Below are positions 42,959-54,256 of a DNA stretch of 64,000 bases, one piece after another. Both the position numbers and the translations under genes were made by a program. Each line of letters opens with the position of its first letter. Position 1 is the stretch's first letter. Origin of the DNA: Rosa chinensis (taxonomy: Eukaryota; Streptophyta; Magnoliopsida; Rosales; Rosaceae); the NCBI RefSeq assembly GCF_002994745.2, contig NC_037092.1, forward strand, positions 18,033,501 to 18,097,500, in the 5' to 3' direction. The notes beneath the pieces were generated by a model. It was not told the origin of the DNA. It saw only the letters and a list, made by a program, of their open reading frames with translations, and made no database searches.

Positions 42959-45773
42959 TGTAATACCCCGAAAATTCAAATTATTTTCTGAGGACATTTT
43001 GGAATGATTTTGTGGTCATGGGAGGAAGTACGAAGCTTTGAGGAGTTGTGGAATTAGTTCGAACAATTTTTATTCGGAAACTGAACGTTGTAGGGGAGGT
43101 CAAAGAAGTTGACTTTTTATGCGTACAGAATTTGGGAAAATTTCTTTCATGAAAATTGTAGTGCTCGTCGATACAATCGCGTGCATATGTGGAACGCAAA
43201 AATCGGAGTTCGTATGAAGAAGTTATGGGTGATTGAAAATTGAGAAAATTCTATAAATATGAGAAAAATTCCGGAAATTGCAAAGAATGACAGAATTTTC
43301 AGAAAACCGAAACCGAGCCCTTTTCTCTCCCGAGCCCAGATTTCGGCCTCTCTCTTCCACCGGCCATATCTCCCTCCACAGACCTCCGATCGACTTGATT
43401 CCAAAATCATTTTCATTCGCCTTGAAGTCAGTTAAAACTTCCTAGAAGACATCAAAGTGAGAAAAGAACCGTGGAAGGCTCTAGGAGGCCGAGAAGCTGC
43501 ACAGCTCGAGCTGGAATTCCCCCGATGCTGCTCTTCCTTCACCGGCCGATATCTCTCTCATCCGACCTCGAATCGAGTTGATTCCAAAAGGGATTTTGCT
43601 GGGCTTGAGCTATATTACAACTTTACAGAAGACATCGAGGGGAAATAACCAATGTGGTAGCCGCTACAAGTCGAAGAACACGGTGCAGTCGAGCTGGAAA
43701 TCACCTCCTTTCCCCACCATCGTTCTCCCTCCTCCGGCTACCTTTTACCTTGATTCTTGAGGGGATTCTGCACTTCTGAGGATGTAGATCATTTCCCCTA
43801 AGGTGGATTGCATCGATTTCATCTGTGGAGATTGAATTGGAACGAATTCAAAACTAGGGTTCATCGGATCCGTCGGCTTCTAACGTAAAATTCGATCGAT
43901 TGGTTCATAATCAGAGTTTTTTGTAGTTATGAAGGTTTCAATTCGAGTTAAGATGAAGAACTTTCATGTTGGGAGTTTTGTCTAATTTTGACTTTGGATG
44001 GGCGGCGGTGCCGCCACTGTGATGGTGGTTTCCGGAGACCTCCGGCCACCCCAAGGACAGTTTCTGTCCATTTTTATGTTCTACGTGTCAATACGATTGT
44101 CTGCATATATAATTCATAATTTTTGGATATCGTATGATTTAGTTATGAATTTTACGGTTTCGATTAATTTCGATTGTTCGATTAATGATATGTGAAGATC
44201 GGACCGTCCGATAGACATGTAGTTTTGATATGTTGATCGTATGACTGTCCCGATGATTTTGTGTGGTCAGAGGCGAAGATCCGACCGGTGGATCTTCGTA
44301 TAATTGTAGATTAGTATTTTGGAAGGCGATTCGTGAGGATCCGACCGTTGGATCATCATATAATTTCGATCTGACCGTTGGATCGTCGTTTAATTTTTGT
44401 TTATGAGTTGTTGGCTAAGTTAAGATCATGTTTGATTAGGTGATTGACGGTCTACCTTGGTGAGCGGTTTTGGTGTGTATTGTGAAATTGAAGACGCAGC
44501 GGGATTAGAGGTGAGTAAACCTCACGTGGTTCATATTACGAACCGAGTACTTTTAATTACTTTATTTTATCGTAATTGTGTGAAAATATTTATGAAATAA
44601 ATATTTGTTTTTAATCATATGGATTTGATCAACTACGGTCCATTGGTAAGTAAAATGATTTTAATTATACAAAATGAATTTAACTATTTTTATGCTTGAA
44701 TTATAGTTGGTATTAGTGATTATCCCTGAGCGGATGATTACGTATATATATATTTACGTGGATATATGGAATGGTGTGACATTGAGGTGTGTGTGGAATT
44801 ACGATAATTTAGTTGAGATATGATATTGTCTTGGAAATTGCCATGATTATTTATAATAATGTTAACCGATAAATGTGTGTGATAATCATGTTGACCTTCT
44901 GAGTTGATTAGAGGGTAGAAATGTAGTGCTCTGAGGACAGGGAGTCCAAAGACCGCCGGTTAAATGATAACCGAGATGTAGTGCTCTGGGGACAGGGGAA
45001 AGTCTGAAGACCGCCGGTTAAATAATAACCGAGATGTAGTGCTCTGAGGACAGGGGGAAAGTCCGAAGACCGCCGGTTAAATAATAACCGAGATGTAGTG
45101 CTCTGAGGACAGGGGGAAAGTCCAAAGACCACCGGTTAAATAATAACCGAGATGTCGTGCTCTGAGGACAGGGAATCCGAAGACCGCCGGTTAAATAATA
45201 ACCGAGATGTAGTGCTCTGAGGACAGGGGAAAAGTCCGAAGACCGCCGGTTAAATAATAACCGAGATATAGTTGGATCCAAACAGTTGGGATGGACCAAA
45301 GCAGTGATATTGTGGATTAGAGGATTGTGGAAATGTATTCGTTGTGGATTTTCCGTGTTTTGGTTTGATGTTTCCTTACAGATGTTGAGATTGTTGGTTG
45401 TTTACTTGAGTTAAAAGAAATATGATTTAAAATCAACATTTTCTTCTTGTTTACTCATACGGGCTGTCATGGCTTACCGGGTTTGGTGTTGTTGTAATCC
45501 CGGTACACTATTCAAATTGTGTAGCGGGTAGTCCTGCAGGTCAGGAGGATCATGGAGGAGATCGTGCTGATTAGAGTATTTGTTTTTAGTTTTACAGCCT
45601 TGTAAATTGTGAGGTGAGTGATGCTCAATTTGAGCTTTACAAATTTACTTTGTACAAGTGAGTTGTATTAATTAAACTGAGGTTTTCGAGATTTGAAATT
45701 TGAGTGGCGTGTGTTGTAGTTGTTTATTCATGTTTCGGATTTGAATTTATTATTCTAAATTCGGGGCGTGACA
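42959..45773 (+). repeat. LTR C (3' LTR) of the WOX-bearing element
   Basis: 2815 bp and complete, ending GGGGCGTGACA before the GCATA duplication. It keeps the segment deleted in LTR A (43770-43925), has a shorter (AT)n tract (44743-44752), and differs from LTR A at scattered positions, for example CGGTGGATCTTCG against CTGTTGATCTTCG. The minisatellite lies at 44922-45269. Confidence 0.9.
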
Positions 45774-46035
45774 GCATACCTGCTCAATTCAAAAGAATAA
45801 TTCCTAACATTTACAATCATTGCAATCTTTGATACCCATCAAATAATTGTTTATCAAACTTTGATATATCAAAGGCTTCGAGTAAATGTTAAGATTGGAA
45901 TCTTTGCAATCTTAACACATGTTAACATTTACAATACCCACCTACAAATCTTAAAACTTTGATAAACAATTATTCGATTTCTACACTAAAAAGCACCATA
46001 TAATCACTTAACCTTGACAAAGAGTTAAAGCTTAC

Positions 46036-46101
46036 ATCGATGGTTTGCTATTTGAGATGGGCGGCAAGGAGCTATTCCTGGGTCTGAGCAGTCATGGCCA
46101 T
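46036..46101 (-). pseudogene. Captured exon 1 of NAC-alpha (nascent polypeptide-associated complex subunit alpha)
   Basis: The minus strand reads MAMTAQTQE, stop, LLAAHLK, stop, QTID, then a GTAAGC donor. This matches the N-terminus of plant NAC-alpha-like proteins (MTAQ.QEELLAAHLEQQKID), which bind nascent chains at the ribosome. Two sense codons have become stops, so it is not functional. The exon edge coincides with the expected intron position. It is a host-gene fragment inside the CACTA element. The recognition is from memory. Confidence 0.65.
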
Positions 46102-46418
46102 ATATGCACAATTGTAGAGTTAAAAAGAGAGAGCTAGTGAGAGATTGCGTCATCTTGCTGAAAACCCCAAAATCCCAAAAGTCTACTTTGCAGGGCCTAG
46201 ATCAAAATGGAATGAACATAAATCTAAGCTCAACAATAACAATATCACATCGAAAACATCATATCAAAACACAAAAATCACAAATAAAATAGAATCGATC
46301 GATTCTGGTAATAGATCCATTGCCAAATTGAAATAAGGATTGATAATCGCATAGGGTTGGATTAAAGCCATTATAAAGTGGAATCTAAAGAACAAGTTGT
46401 GAGATAGATTCTGCTGAA

Positions 46419-48047
46419 CACTACTAGAAAAACTAGCCATTCCACACAGATTTGTTTCACACAAATATTCACACACAGAGGATTTTGTATGTGAAACACT
46501 GCAAACACACAGATTTTTGTGTGCAAATCTATATTCACACAGTGTTCCGTGTGAAATAAAAAGTAAAAGTGGGACCACGAAAATTCACACAGATTTCCGT
46601 GTGAAATTCACACAGACATCCGTGGGAATTATAGTGATACACATATATCTGTGTGAACATTTATTTCATTTTAAAAAATATTATATTTGTGTCAGATATT
46701 CACACGGATTTCCGTATGAATTATAATTGATACACAAAAACATCCGTGTGAATCTTATTTCAAAATAAAATAAAAACAACTTAACTATTTAAAATATAAT
46801 AAACGTATTTATATAAAACATGTTAATTCTAAAAATATTTTATTTCACACAGACATCCATGTGTAATTTTATTTCACACAGACATCCGTGTGTAATTTTT
46901 TTTAAATAGGTTAAATTCCAATATTCTCTTAATTATCCCATAAATACTTATCTCTCTCTCTCTCCTCTCTCTCTTGGAGAGTTCTCTCACAGATCAAGCT
47001 CTTCCTCAGGTAAGACATGGTTTGAATTTTCTTTCTTTTCCAATTCTTATAGATCCTAATCATGCTGATTCTAATAGGATGTTTCGACCTACTTTTATTC
47101 CAGTTTTTTTTTCAATTTGGATTCGAATCACAGCATGTCTTCCACCTTAAGCCATAACCCTTTGGATCCAACACTTCGAACTCGCAGTATCAGAGAAGAA
47201 TTTCTGCGAACAAGTGTACTGGGAGGCATAATGGAGGACTTGTTGTCCATATCTTTAGTTCAGTCGATATGTATTGTTTTGCTATTTCCTTTAGTTTTCT
47301 GTAAATCACTTTTGCTTCTTCTTCTTTTTTTCTTTTTTTTTTCTGGGCTTTTTCTTTACAATTGATTCTTAGGAAAAGTACCTGTTCTTCCCCACGAAGT
47401 CGAATCATAAATTGGGTTTCTTGGAGCTGGGCTAATGGATCCAACAAGGAAACTATGGTACTAGAAGAATGGTATCCCTATTCTTTCCTTTATTGAAGCA
47501 TGTTCTGGTTTTTGGTGAAGTTTTGAATTGACTTTCAATCAAGTTTGGGCTTCAGTTGAGGAAACTCAGATGGGGTAACTCCCCCACAAGATTGGTCGGT
47601 CCTGAAGATTGTAAGAGTTATAGATGAAGTACTTGGCACTCCAATTCCATGGTGAGAGTCCACAAATAGCAGATCTGGAATTCAAACGGGGATTTGATGG
47701 TATTGGGAATTCAGGGAACAAATAAATTGACTAATTGAGGAACCAATAACTAAATTAAATATGTAAATATTTAAATAATTAATAAAATTCAATAAAATGT
47801 GCACACGGATTTTTTTGGTGATGGGACGTCAATGGAGGATTTGTGATTTCAGTGGGATCCACCAAATATATTCACACGGACAAATAATTCCGTGTGTAAT
47901 AGTATTAGCAACGCCAGTAATACGTACAGATATATAAATCCGTCGTTGTACCATGTGAACTGACGTATTCACACGGATTTCCGTGTGCAATACTATGATT
48001 TCACACGGATTCTCATCCGTGTGTGATGGGTACTTTTTCTAGTAGTG
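46419..48047. mobile_element. Small non-autonomous CACTA element
   Basis: 1629 bp, CACTACTAGAAAAA ... TTTTTCTAGTAGTG, flanked by the 3-bp duplication GAA (46416-46418 and 48048-48050). Subterminal regions (46440-46910 and 47810-48030) are packed with the palindromic motif CACACGGATNTCCGTGTG and half-sites. The interior (46920-47760) is non-repetitive, with a CT-rich stretch near 46951-46975 and no convincing gene. It is nested within the larger CACTA and belongs to a different subfamily by its terminal sequence. Confidence 0.9.
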
Positions 48048-48178
48048 GAAGCTACCATTTATGCATTTCAGGTGAAAAATTAAGAGCTCTAATTTGAAAA
48101 TTTGAGAAATTCAAAAAATCGAAACCCTAGGTTTTGGGAGCGGTGGAAATTGGAATGGTTTTAGGCGGGGGCTAGGCG

Positions 48179-48415
48179 TTGTGTTCTTTCACCGCTCTCT
48201 CTCACTTACCCACATCAACAAGGATCTGCATCTCTGGTAACAGCTTGCGGGGATTTGACATTGCAACGAGGAATGGGGTGAGTGCAAATGCGCGCTGGTT
48301 AGCAAGGAAGTTGGGGTACGCGGACCTAGGAGTGGAGGAGGCGGTGAGAGAAGGCTTGGCTAGTGACGACATCTTCCTGGAAAGGAAGGTGGCGAAGGTG
48401 TTAGGGAAAGGATAG
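48179..48415 (+). CDS. Small open frame of unknown origin in the CACTA element
   Basis: 78-codon frame with a balanced, protein-like composition in its second half (ATRNGVSANARWLARKLGYA, EEAVREGLASDDIFLERKVA). I do not recognise the family. It may be another captured exon. There is no evidence of expression; an opposite-strand frame overlaps and looks less protein-like. Confidence 0.3.
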   Translation: MCSFTALSHLPTSTRICISGNSLRGFDIATRNGVSANARWLARKLGYADLGVEEAVREGLASDDIFLERKVAKVLGKG

Positions 48416-48535
48416 AGTGAGAGATAATGGAGTATTGAGAGAGAGAGTTGGGGAAGACAGAGAAGTTTATTGAAACGTGGTCGTGGGTAAGCTAGTGATT
48501 TTTTTTTTTTTTTAAGTCTGTCAGACAACGTATGG

Positions 48536-49059
48536 TTAAGAATCTGTTGTGTGAATGTATATAGGTACAAATTTAGACAAACAAGGGGAGGGAAAATTGC
48601 CGCCTATGCCTACATATGTTTGATTTGAGTGAAACTTTGCCGCGCTCTGCAACCAAGTTCCATGATCAGACAATAGATCTTTAACAATCTGTTGTACAAA
48701 TTTGTGCATCTTGCACAAGGTACACCTAGTAGGATTTTCGAACTTCATACAACATTCAATCACACAACGAATAAGAAAAAACTGTTGTGTGTAGAGTTCA
48801 AATTCCATATTGGTGAGCTTGTTCTGAAAGGGAATTATGAGCTCAGAATGGAGGGAAATCAGCTTCCCATTTACACAACAGAAACGTCTTAACTCAGTTG
48901 TGTGATATCTTCCTAATTTTTTTTTTTTTCAATTTGCTTACATTCACACAACAGAAACAGAATTGCACCGTTGTCTGACAGAGTTTGTGTTAACACACAA
49001 CAGCGGATTTCTGTTCCGTTGTGTGATGAGTGTTGTGTGTTTCGATTTTTGTAGTAGTG
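48536..49059. repeat. CACTA right subterminal repeats
   Basis: Motifs matching the left end recur: AATCTGTTGTGTGAAT, ACACAACAGAAAC, ACCGTTGTCTGA, CCGTTGTGTGATGAG. They end in the terminal inverted repeat TTTTTGTAGTAGTG. Confidence 0.75.
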
Positions 49060-49185
49060 AGTTGCTCCTACCTGATAAACCCATCTAATGCACACCTGCA
49101 ACCAGAACAAGTACCACATCAAAGTCACAAACACTATGTTTTTAAAACTAATGGGTACCAATAAGTTTCTACAACAAAACTACAA
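49060..49185 (-). pseudogene. Second aldo-keto reductase copy: start of last exon and adjoining intron
   Basis: The minus strand from 49095 reads VCIRWVYQVGAT and then meets the CACTA terminus after the duplicated AGT (49060-49062). The acceptor (GGTTGCAG) is at 49096-49097. Positions 49100-49185 are nearly identical to window positions 1-86, the same intron of the first AKR gene. Similarity stops abruptly at 49186, so the rest of the intron and all earlier exons are missing from this copy. Confidence 0.88.
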
Positions 49186-50257
49186 ATTCCACATGAAAAT
49201 ACCAAATGTCTAAACTGTAAAAATACCAAAGGTCTAAACAACCTTTTTCTAAACATTTGGTATTTTTACAGTTTTTTAAAGGGGCATAATGAGAAATAAA
49301 TTTATGCAAAAATGTGGAGAAGTCTACATACAAAATATAGAGATATGAATAGAAGCACTCCACTTGAAAATAGAAAATTTTAGTTACTAACTTGGCTAGT
49401 CGTACGTAGACTGCTGGGTTATTGTTTTATGATCAAAGACTACTAGCAACAATTCCAAGCCCAGCAAGATAGCAAAAACAAGTCTAAAAGGTAACGCCAA
49501 CGAAAGCATTACTAACAATTGACAATCTCACCTCACCAAATTAAGCATGTTCTCTAGCCGATTCCATGCAAACCAAAACAGCAAACCCGACAAGAGCTAT
49601 AAACCTTAGCACGATCGCCATGAAACGAGCAACGCCGCGACAGAACTTACTAAGCATCGTCAAGATAGAACTCACTGTGCTCAACCAAAAAGATATTGCA
49701 TAATAAGAGTCGGATCAAAAGTGACCTTGTCTACAACAATCCAATTGTGCATCATCACAGCACATCACTTGTTCAATAAACTTCACGTTAAACCCTAGAG
49801 AATCCGTATTTGACCAAGATGGCCAAGGCAGTTTGGGATATATAGAACAACAAACTTCTTCAACTAACCAAGATTATATAAGTTTAGTGAAACTAAATAA
49901 GAAATTCATAGAATATGCTTTAGGGAAAATGTTAGACTGAGGGAGAAGTAGGAAACAAGTTGTGCTACAAGGTTATATGTTTTGAATTACTTGCTTTTGT
50001 TGGTTGTAATTATACTTGCTATGCTTCAGTGATAAACTCATTCATTTTAGATATTTCTTACGAAATCATAAACATGCATATCTTACCTATTCCATAAGAC
50101 ACTTATGTAGCATCACATTTATAGATTTGTATACTTTATTTTTAATAATAGAAATATGGCATACAATGAATTGACAGAATGATCATGAAATGTTGACTAT
50201 GTTACCTATAGAACTGTGATAAGAGACCTGATTTTAATTCTAAATTAAAATGTTGAT
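49186..50257. other. Intergenic, no gene seen
   Basis: AT-rich DNA. A short inverted repeat built on ACCAAATGTCTAAACTGTAA and its complement lies at about 49200-49275. No coding or RNA gene is recognised. Confidence 0.4.
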
Positions 50258-52433
50258 CAACTACTAGCAAAACGGACACTCACACACATTTATTTCACAC
50301 GGATTTTCAACACCCACGGATATCCGTGTGAAAGACAATTTCATACTGATACCCGTGTAAACTAAGTAGAATTGGGCCCACATGAGTTTGTGCAGTACCA
50401 ATAACAATAAAAATCCGTGTGAAACAGCAATACACACAGATTTCAGTGTGCAACCTAAAATACTTTCTCATTTATTCACACGGTTGTCCATGTGTAAATA
50501 GGTTCACACAGACTTCAGTGTGAATAAAATATTTCATTATTCATAAATCAAATTTTTTTTTTGTTATACGTATTATATTACGACGATCTTCTGTAACTAA
50601 TACATTTTGATACAAATATCAGTGTGAAATGAGTATCACACTATATATCGGTGTTCAATGGAACATACAAACATCCGTGTGAGAAGATAATTTCATACGA
50701 AAATCTGTGTAAAAGTTTAACTAACAATTGACATAAGATAAATACACACAGACATCAGTAAGAGCTGTAAATGCATTTCACACATATTTCAGTAGATATA
50801 CTGCTGAAAACCAGTAGCCGTAAATGACTAGCAAAAATTTAAGAATTCCCGCTCAGTCGTTTTAGCTAAATTCTAATTTCCCACGAAACCTTTTACTTTG
50901 AAGACTTTCTTTTTCGAAAAGATGCCAAACCCAGATCTCTCAGTCTCCTTCACCTCTCATCCCATTTCCTCTTCTTCTCTTCATCCTCGCTCGATGCCAT
51001 CCCATCGATGTAATGGCTGTAGCCAATAATCTAGTCATTAGGTGAGTAAATATGTCTCTCCCAAATTCAATTGAGGATTGTTTCTGATTTTTTTTTTTTA
51101 AATTCCTTTAAGATCTGAGGAAGAACCACTAGAGCGAAGAAGAAGAGAGCCAGACCTACACAAACCCCTTCTCTCTCTCTCTCTCTCTCTCGTTTGTATT
51201 TACCTGATCTACTTTTTCAATCAAAAGCTTCAACTTGGTGGTTTTGAGGGATTTCGGGGTTTTATCTCATCGCCCATTCATTATCTCTGTGTTTCAGTTT
51301 TTGGTTTATTTTTGTGGTATTTGTTTGGGTTTTAGGGGTAGAAGTAGTTTTTGCAGTAGAGAAAGCTGCGGTGGAGATATGACTACTGTAAGATCAGGCG
51401 TCTCTTTTTCGAGGACGCTCTTCTCTCCTCGTCCACCAGATCACTCACTCGATATGGTTCTCGATTCCATTTGCTTATTTGATCAACTTTAAAGGAAGGG
51501 TATTTGATTCTGTCACTGATTTTTGTGTTCTGGGTTAGTGGATATTTGATTGAATTGAGCTTGGGATGATGAGAATTTTGGGTTTTGAGGTGTTGGGTAT
51601 TGGCGGGTGGTGTTAGAGTGGCTTGCGTTTTGTAATTAGTGAAATGTGTGTTCAGTTCATGATATAGTAATGGGTTTTGGTGATTTTGTGATGTGATTTC
51701 TATTGTTGCTTGAGGGTGTAGAAGTTCCAGTGTGCAGAATTTGACTGTGGGAGGTGATACATTTGTATTAAGGTATGTAGCTGTCGACTTTTCACTTCTG
51801 AAATTGAGTTCTTGTTACTTTGTTACCATGATAATTGTTCTTAGTTCTTACTGCATTTAGTTTTTATTTGAGGAATAGTGGTTTATCCTTTTCCAACCAG
51901 AGGAGGTTTATTTTTATTATCGTTGTCTCTACTACCATATAAGGAGTGTCGGGTTCGCACGTTAGCATCATTGATTAAAACTTCAAATCCTGGAATCAAC
52001 AATGGCATCCTATATCCTTCCTTATTCGTCTAAACATACGCTATTTTTCTGTGTTTCTCGTGCACCCAAGTAATGCTTATTCAAGCTAGGTCTAGTTGGG
52101 TTGGATTATAGCTTGCTTCCATAGTACTTTTATCCTTTATGTTTGTGTGTGCTGGCATTTTACTGACAATGAAATGGATCAGGCCTGCATCTTTGTCCAT
52201 GCTCACTAGAGTCCAGTATAAATTTTCATACCTCAAGGTTAGTGTTTGAAATGTATATTAGTATATATACATTAGCTTCTTAGGATCCTATTGCTTGAAC
52301 ATCCGTATACATATATTGTAGAGGTATTCAAGTTATAGTTTCTAGGTTCCACCATTTGCATATTCATGGTCATAAGAGAAAGAAACAAAGGGTATGGTGG
52401 CTCTCCTAGAGTTCAGAGTAGATGTCAAAAATG

Positions 52434-52473
<40 letters not shown>

Positions 52474-53908
52474 GTTAGGAAAATAACTAACTATATATCG
52501 CAAGTATGCAGGAGTACTTGCATTTTGTAGTTACTGTTGACACCTTTTGACTCTTCTTGGTAACAAGAGAAAATGTAAACAATTTCTGGTGTGGATATAG
52601 CCTTGACATGTAAGATTGTAAAAAAAAGTTAAAATGATTCAGTTGCTCACAAAATCTCTATTGCAGGTGCCGATACCACATAGCCTTGACATGTATGTAC
52701 ATCATAAACCCCATTTTTCATTTTCATTATCTTCTGGTTCTTTGAATGAGTTTCCTGAAAAGATGCCTCTGTGTACTTAGGAATAGCAATTGTACATCAT
52801 GTGCCAAACAGTTGAAAAGCAATCGTAGAGATACAAATTTCAGTACTGCCTTATAGATATTGAGCCATTGACTAAAGGTAGTAGACCCGTGATCCCAACC
52901 CCAGCCATCAATGATGTATATCGCCCGGAAATGCCTGAAACTGTTCCAGAATAGCAGTTGAAGTGAGCTGGTAAGTTTCACCTTATGTAGATGTCATTTG
53001 CTGACTTTGATGGTTTTGTTTTTGTCCACTTTCAGTTAATCCTCAAAGCTCCATCAAACTATGTTCTTGGCCAAGGATTTTGTTGTTAAAAGGGGGAAAT
53101 CTTAGTCATATTCCACCTTGAACAACACTGTATTCTAGAAAACATCCTTGTTTTTTGTATGCCAAGAATTTATTTAAGGTATGAAGTAGATGTCATTTTT
53201 GTATGCCAAGAAATGTAAAAAAAGATCTTGCTGGCGTGGCCAGTTTGTATATATTGGGCACTTTCTCATCGATATATAGCTGGATTAAAACAATAAAGAG
53301 AGATTGGGAATGTAAAGTTTACTTTATTATTAGTAATTGTGGATGAGTTTGAATTAATCTACTTTTGTTGGGAAAAATAAAATGCAATTGTATATATTTT
53401 TGTATTTGTTAATTAACAGCTTTTTTTTTTTAATGCTATTCACATTTTCACACAGATTTCAGTATGAGTCAATTTCATAACAAGTTTTGTTGAAATTTAA
53501 TTGACCCAAAAATCTGTGAGCAAATTAATCAATTTACACAGACATTTGTGGGGGTTAAGAACATACTTCACACAAATATCTGTGTGTAAGAAGCTATTTC
53601 GCACAGATATCTGTGTGTGTTAAGAATGTATTTCACACTAATTAAGGTATTAAAATATTATTTTCATCTCACACGGATAACATAAAATTCAAGTATGCAT
53701 ATTGGAAGACAAGTGGGACCCACATGAAATTTCACATGGACTCCCAAAACTGTGTGAATATAGCATTAGCGCCCTCTCCAAGGCAACTGAAAAACATTCC
53801 GTGCTTGCATCATAGGTACAGCCTTTTACATACTACCATCCGTGTGAAAAAAGTAGTACTTCACACAGATTTAAATATGTGTGAGTTGCCCATTTTGCTA
53901 TTAGTATG
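50258..53908. mobile_element. Degenerate CACTA-family element with possible captured exons
   Basis: Ends resemble the small CACTA elements: ACTACTAGCAAAACGG at about 50259 and CCATTTTGCTATTAGT at about 53889-53904, but no clean 3-bp duplication was found. Both flanks (50280-50780 and 53440-53885) carry many half-sites of CACACGGAT/ATCCGTGTG. The interior contains gene-like pieces: a 5'-leader-like CT-rich zone with GATGTAATGGCTGTAGCC and a GTGAGT donor near 51040; a 38-codon frame from about 51379 (MTTVRSGVSFSRTLFSPRPP); and an open segment near 52858-52950 (IEPLTKGSRPVIPTPAIND). I cannot assign these to a family. An (AT)n tract lies at 52436-52470. Confidence 0.55.
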
Positions 53909-54256
53909 AAAGATCATCATCCACAATTTAAAAGTACTACCAGAAATTCACCAGAGGCGATATAACTTGTTACGACAATGAACATTCTTTTCAATTGCAT
54001 AAGCCAACATAAACTTCTGACGAGTTTCAGCTATTTTATAGCAAAAGCTGCAAAACTGGTTTCAATCCGATTAACTTAAGAATCTGCATGGATATAGAAA
54101 ACTAATGCATATAATAAACCTATCTTATCTGCATCTACTCCGCAAATCCAAAAGCTTTAAGGAAACTAATTAAACAACTAAATACATCCTCTAACCCTAA
54201 ACATTAAAATCTGATTTTAACAGCCATTTTAAGTCCAAGATGATCTGGATTTATTC
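53909..54256. other. Intergenic, 3' side of the RING gene
   Basis: AT-rich. Nothing is recognised beyond partial similarity of about 54220-54256 to the region beside the RING pseudogene at 61560. Confidence 0.35.

Larger units (their letters stand above)
36482..44022 (+). repeat. Second copy of a 7.54 kb tandem duplication
   Basis: Matches 28938-36481 at an offset of 7541-7545 bases, with only a few small indels by eye. It contains 425 bases of pre-insertion flank (36482-36906, including a second GCATA at 36902-36906), LTR A' (36907-39596), the internal region with WOX copy 2, and the start of LTR C. The breakpoint shares the 3-base microhomology TGA. LTR A' shares the LTR A deletion while LTR C does not, so the copy arose after insertion, not by retrotransposition. 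Confidence 0.9.
29362..45773 (+). mobile_element. Non-autonomous LTR retroelement carrying a WUSCHEL-type gene, internally tandem-duplicated
   Basis: Outer LTR ends TGTAATACCC (29362) and GGGGCGTGACA (45773) are flanked by a perfect 5-bp duplication GCATA (29357-29361 and 45774-45778). The order is LTR A 29362-32054, internal 32055-35417, LTR B 35418-36481 (5' 1.06 kb only), a copy of the upstream flank 36482-36906, LTR A' 36907-39596, internal' 39597-42958, LTR C 42959-45773. The internal region starts with an initiator-Met primer-binding site and ends in a polypurine-like tract. It has no gag or pol. Its cargo is an antisense WOX gene and three tRNA-like units. The LTR ends and the CGGGACGAAATTTCTTTAAG stretch before the polypurine tract resemble chromovirus (Tekay-like) elements; that lineage call is an inference. 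Confidence 0.88.
3003..49059. mobile_element. CACTA (En/Spm) DNA transposon, Pack-type, with nested insertions
   Basis: Begins CACTACTACAAAAA at 3003 and ends with the inverted copy TTTTTGTAGTAGTG at 49059. It is flanked by the 3-bp duplication AGT (3000-3002 and 49060-49062), as expected for CACTA elements. Both ends carry clustered subterminal motifs of the type CACACAACAG and CCGTTGTGTGA. Nested insertions account for most of its 46 kb: solo LTR 3276-9937, gypsy 10530-25113, MITE 26072-26692, LTR element 29362-45773 and small CACTA 46419-48047. About 6.7 kb of original sequence remains. No TNP2-type transposase was recognised in it, so it is probably non-autonomous. It carries fragments of topoisomerase I, NAC-alpha and probably a BASS transporter, all on the minus strand. 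It sits inside the last exon of an AKR gene. Confidence 0.85.

Noticed and set aside
47190..47447. Lys/Glu-rich minus-strand frame in the small CACTA element
   Set aside because: It arises from a CT-rich low-complexity tract. No homology or splice context.
3003..49059. CRISPR-like interpretation of regularly spaced repeats (for example 11590-12385)
   Set aside because: The arrays are head-to-tail minisatellites without unique spacers and lie within plant retroelements.
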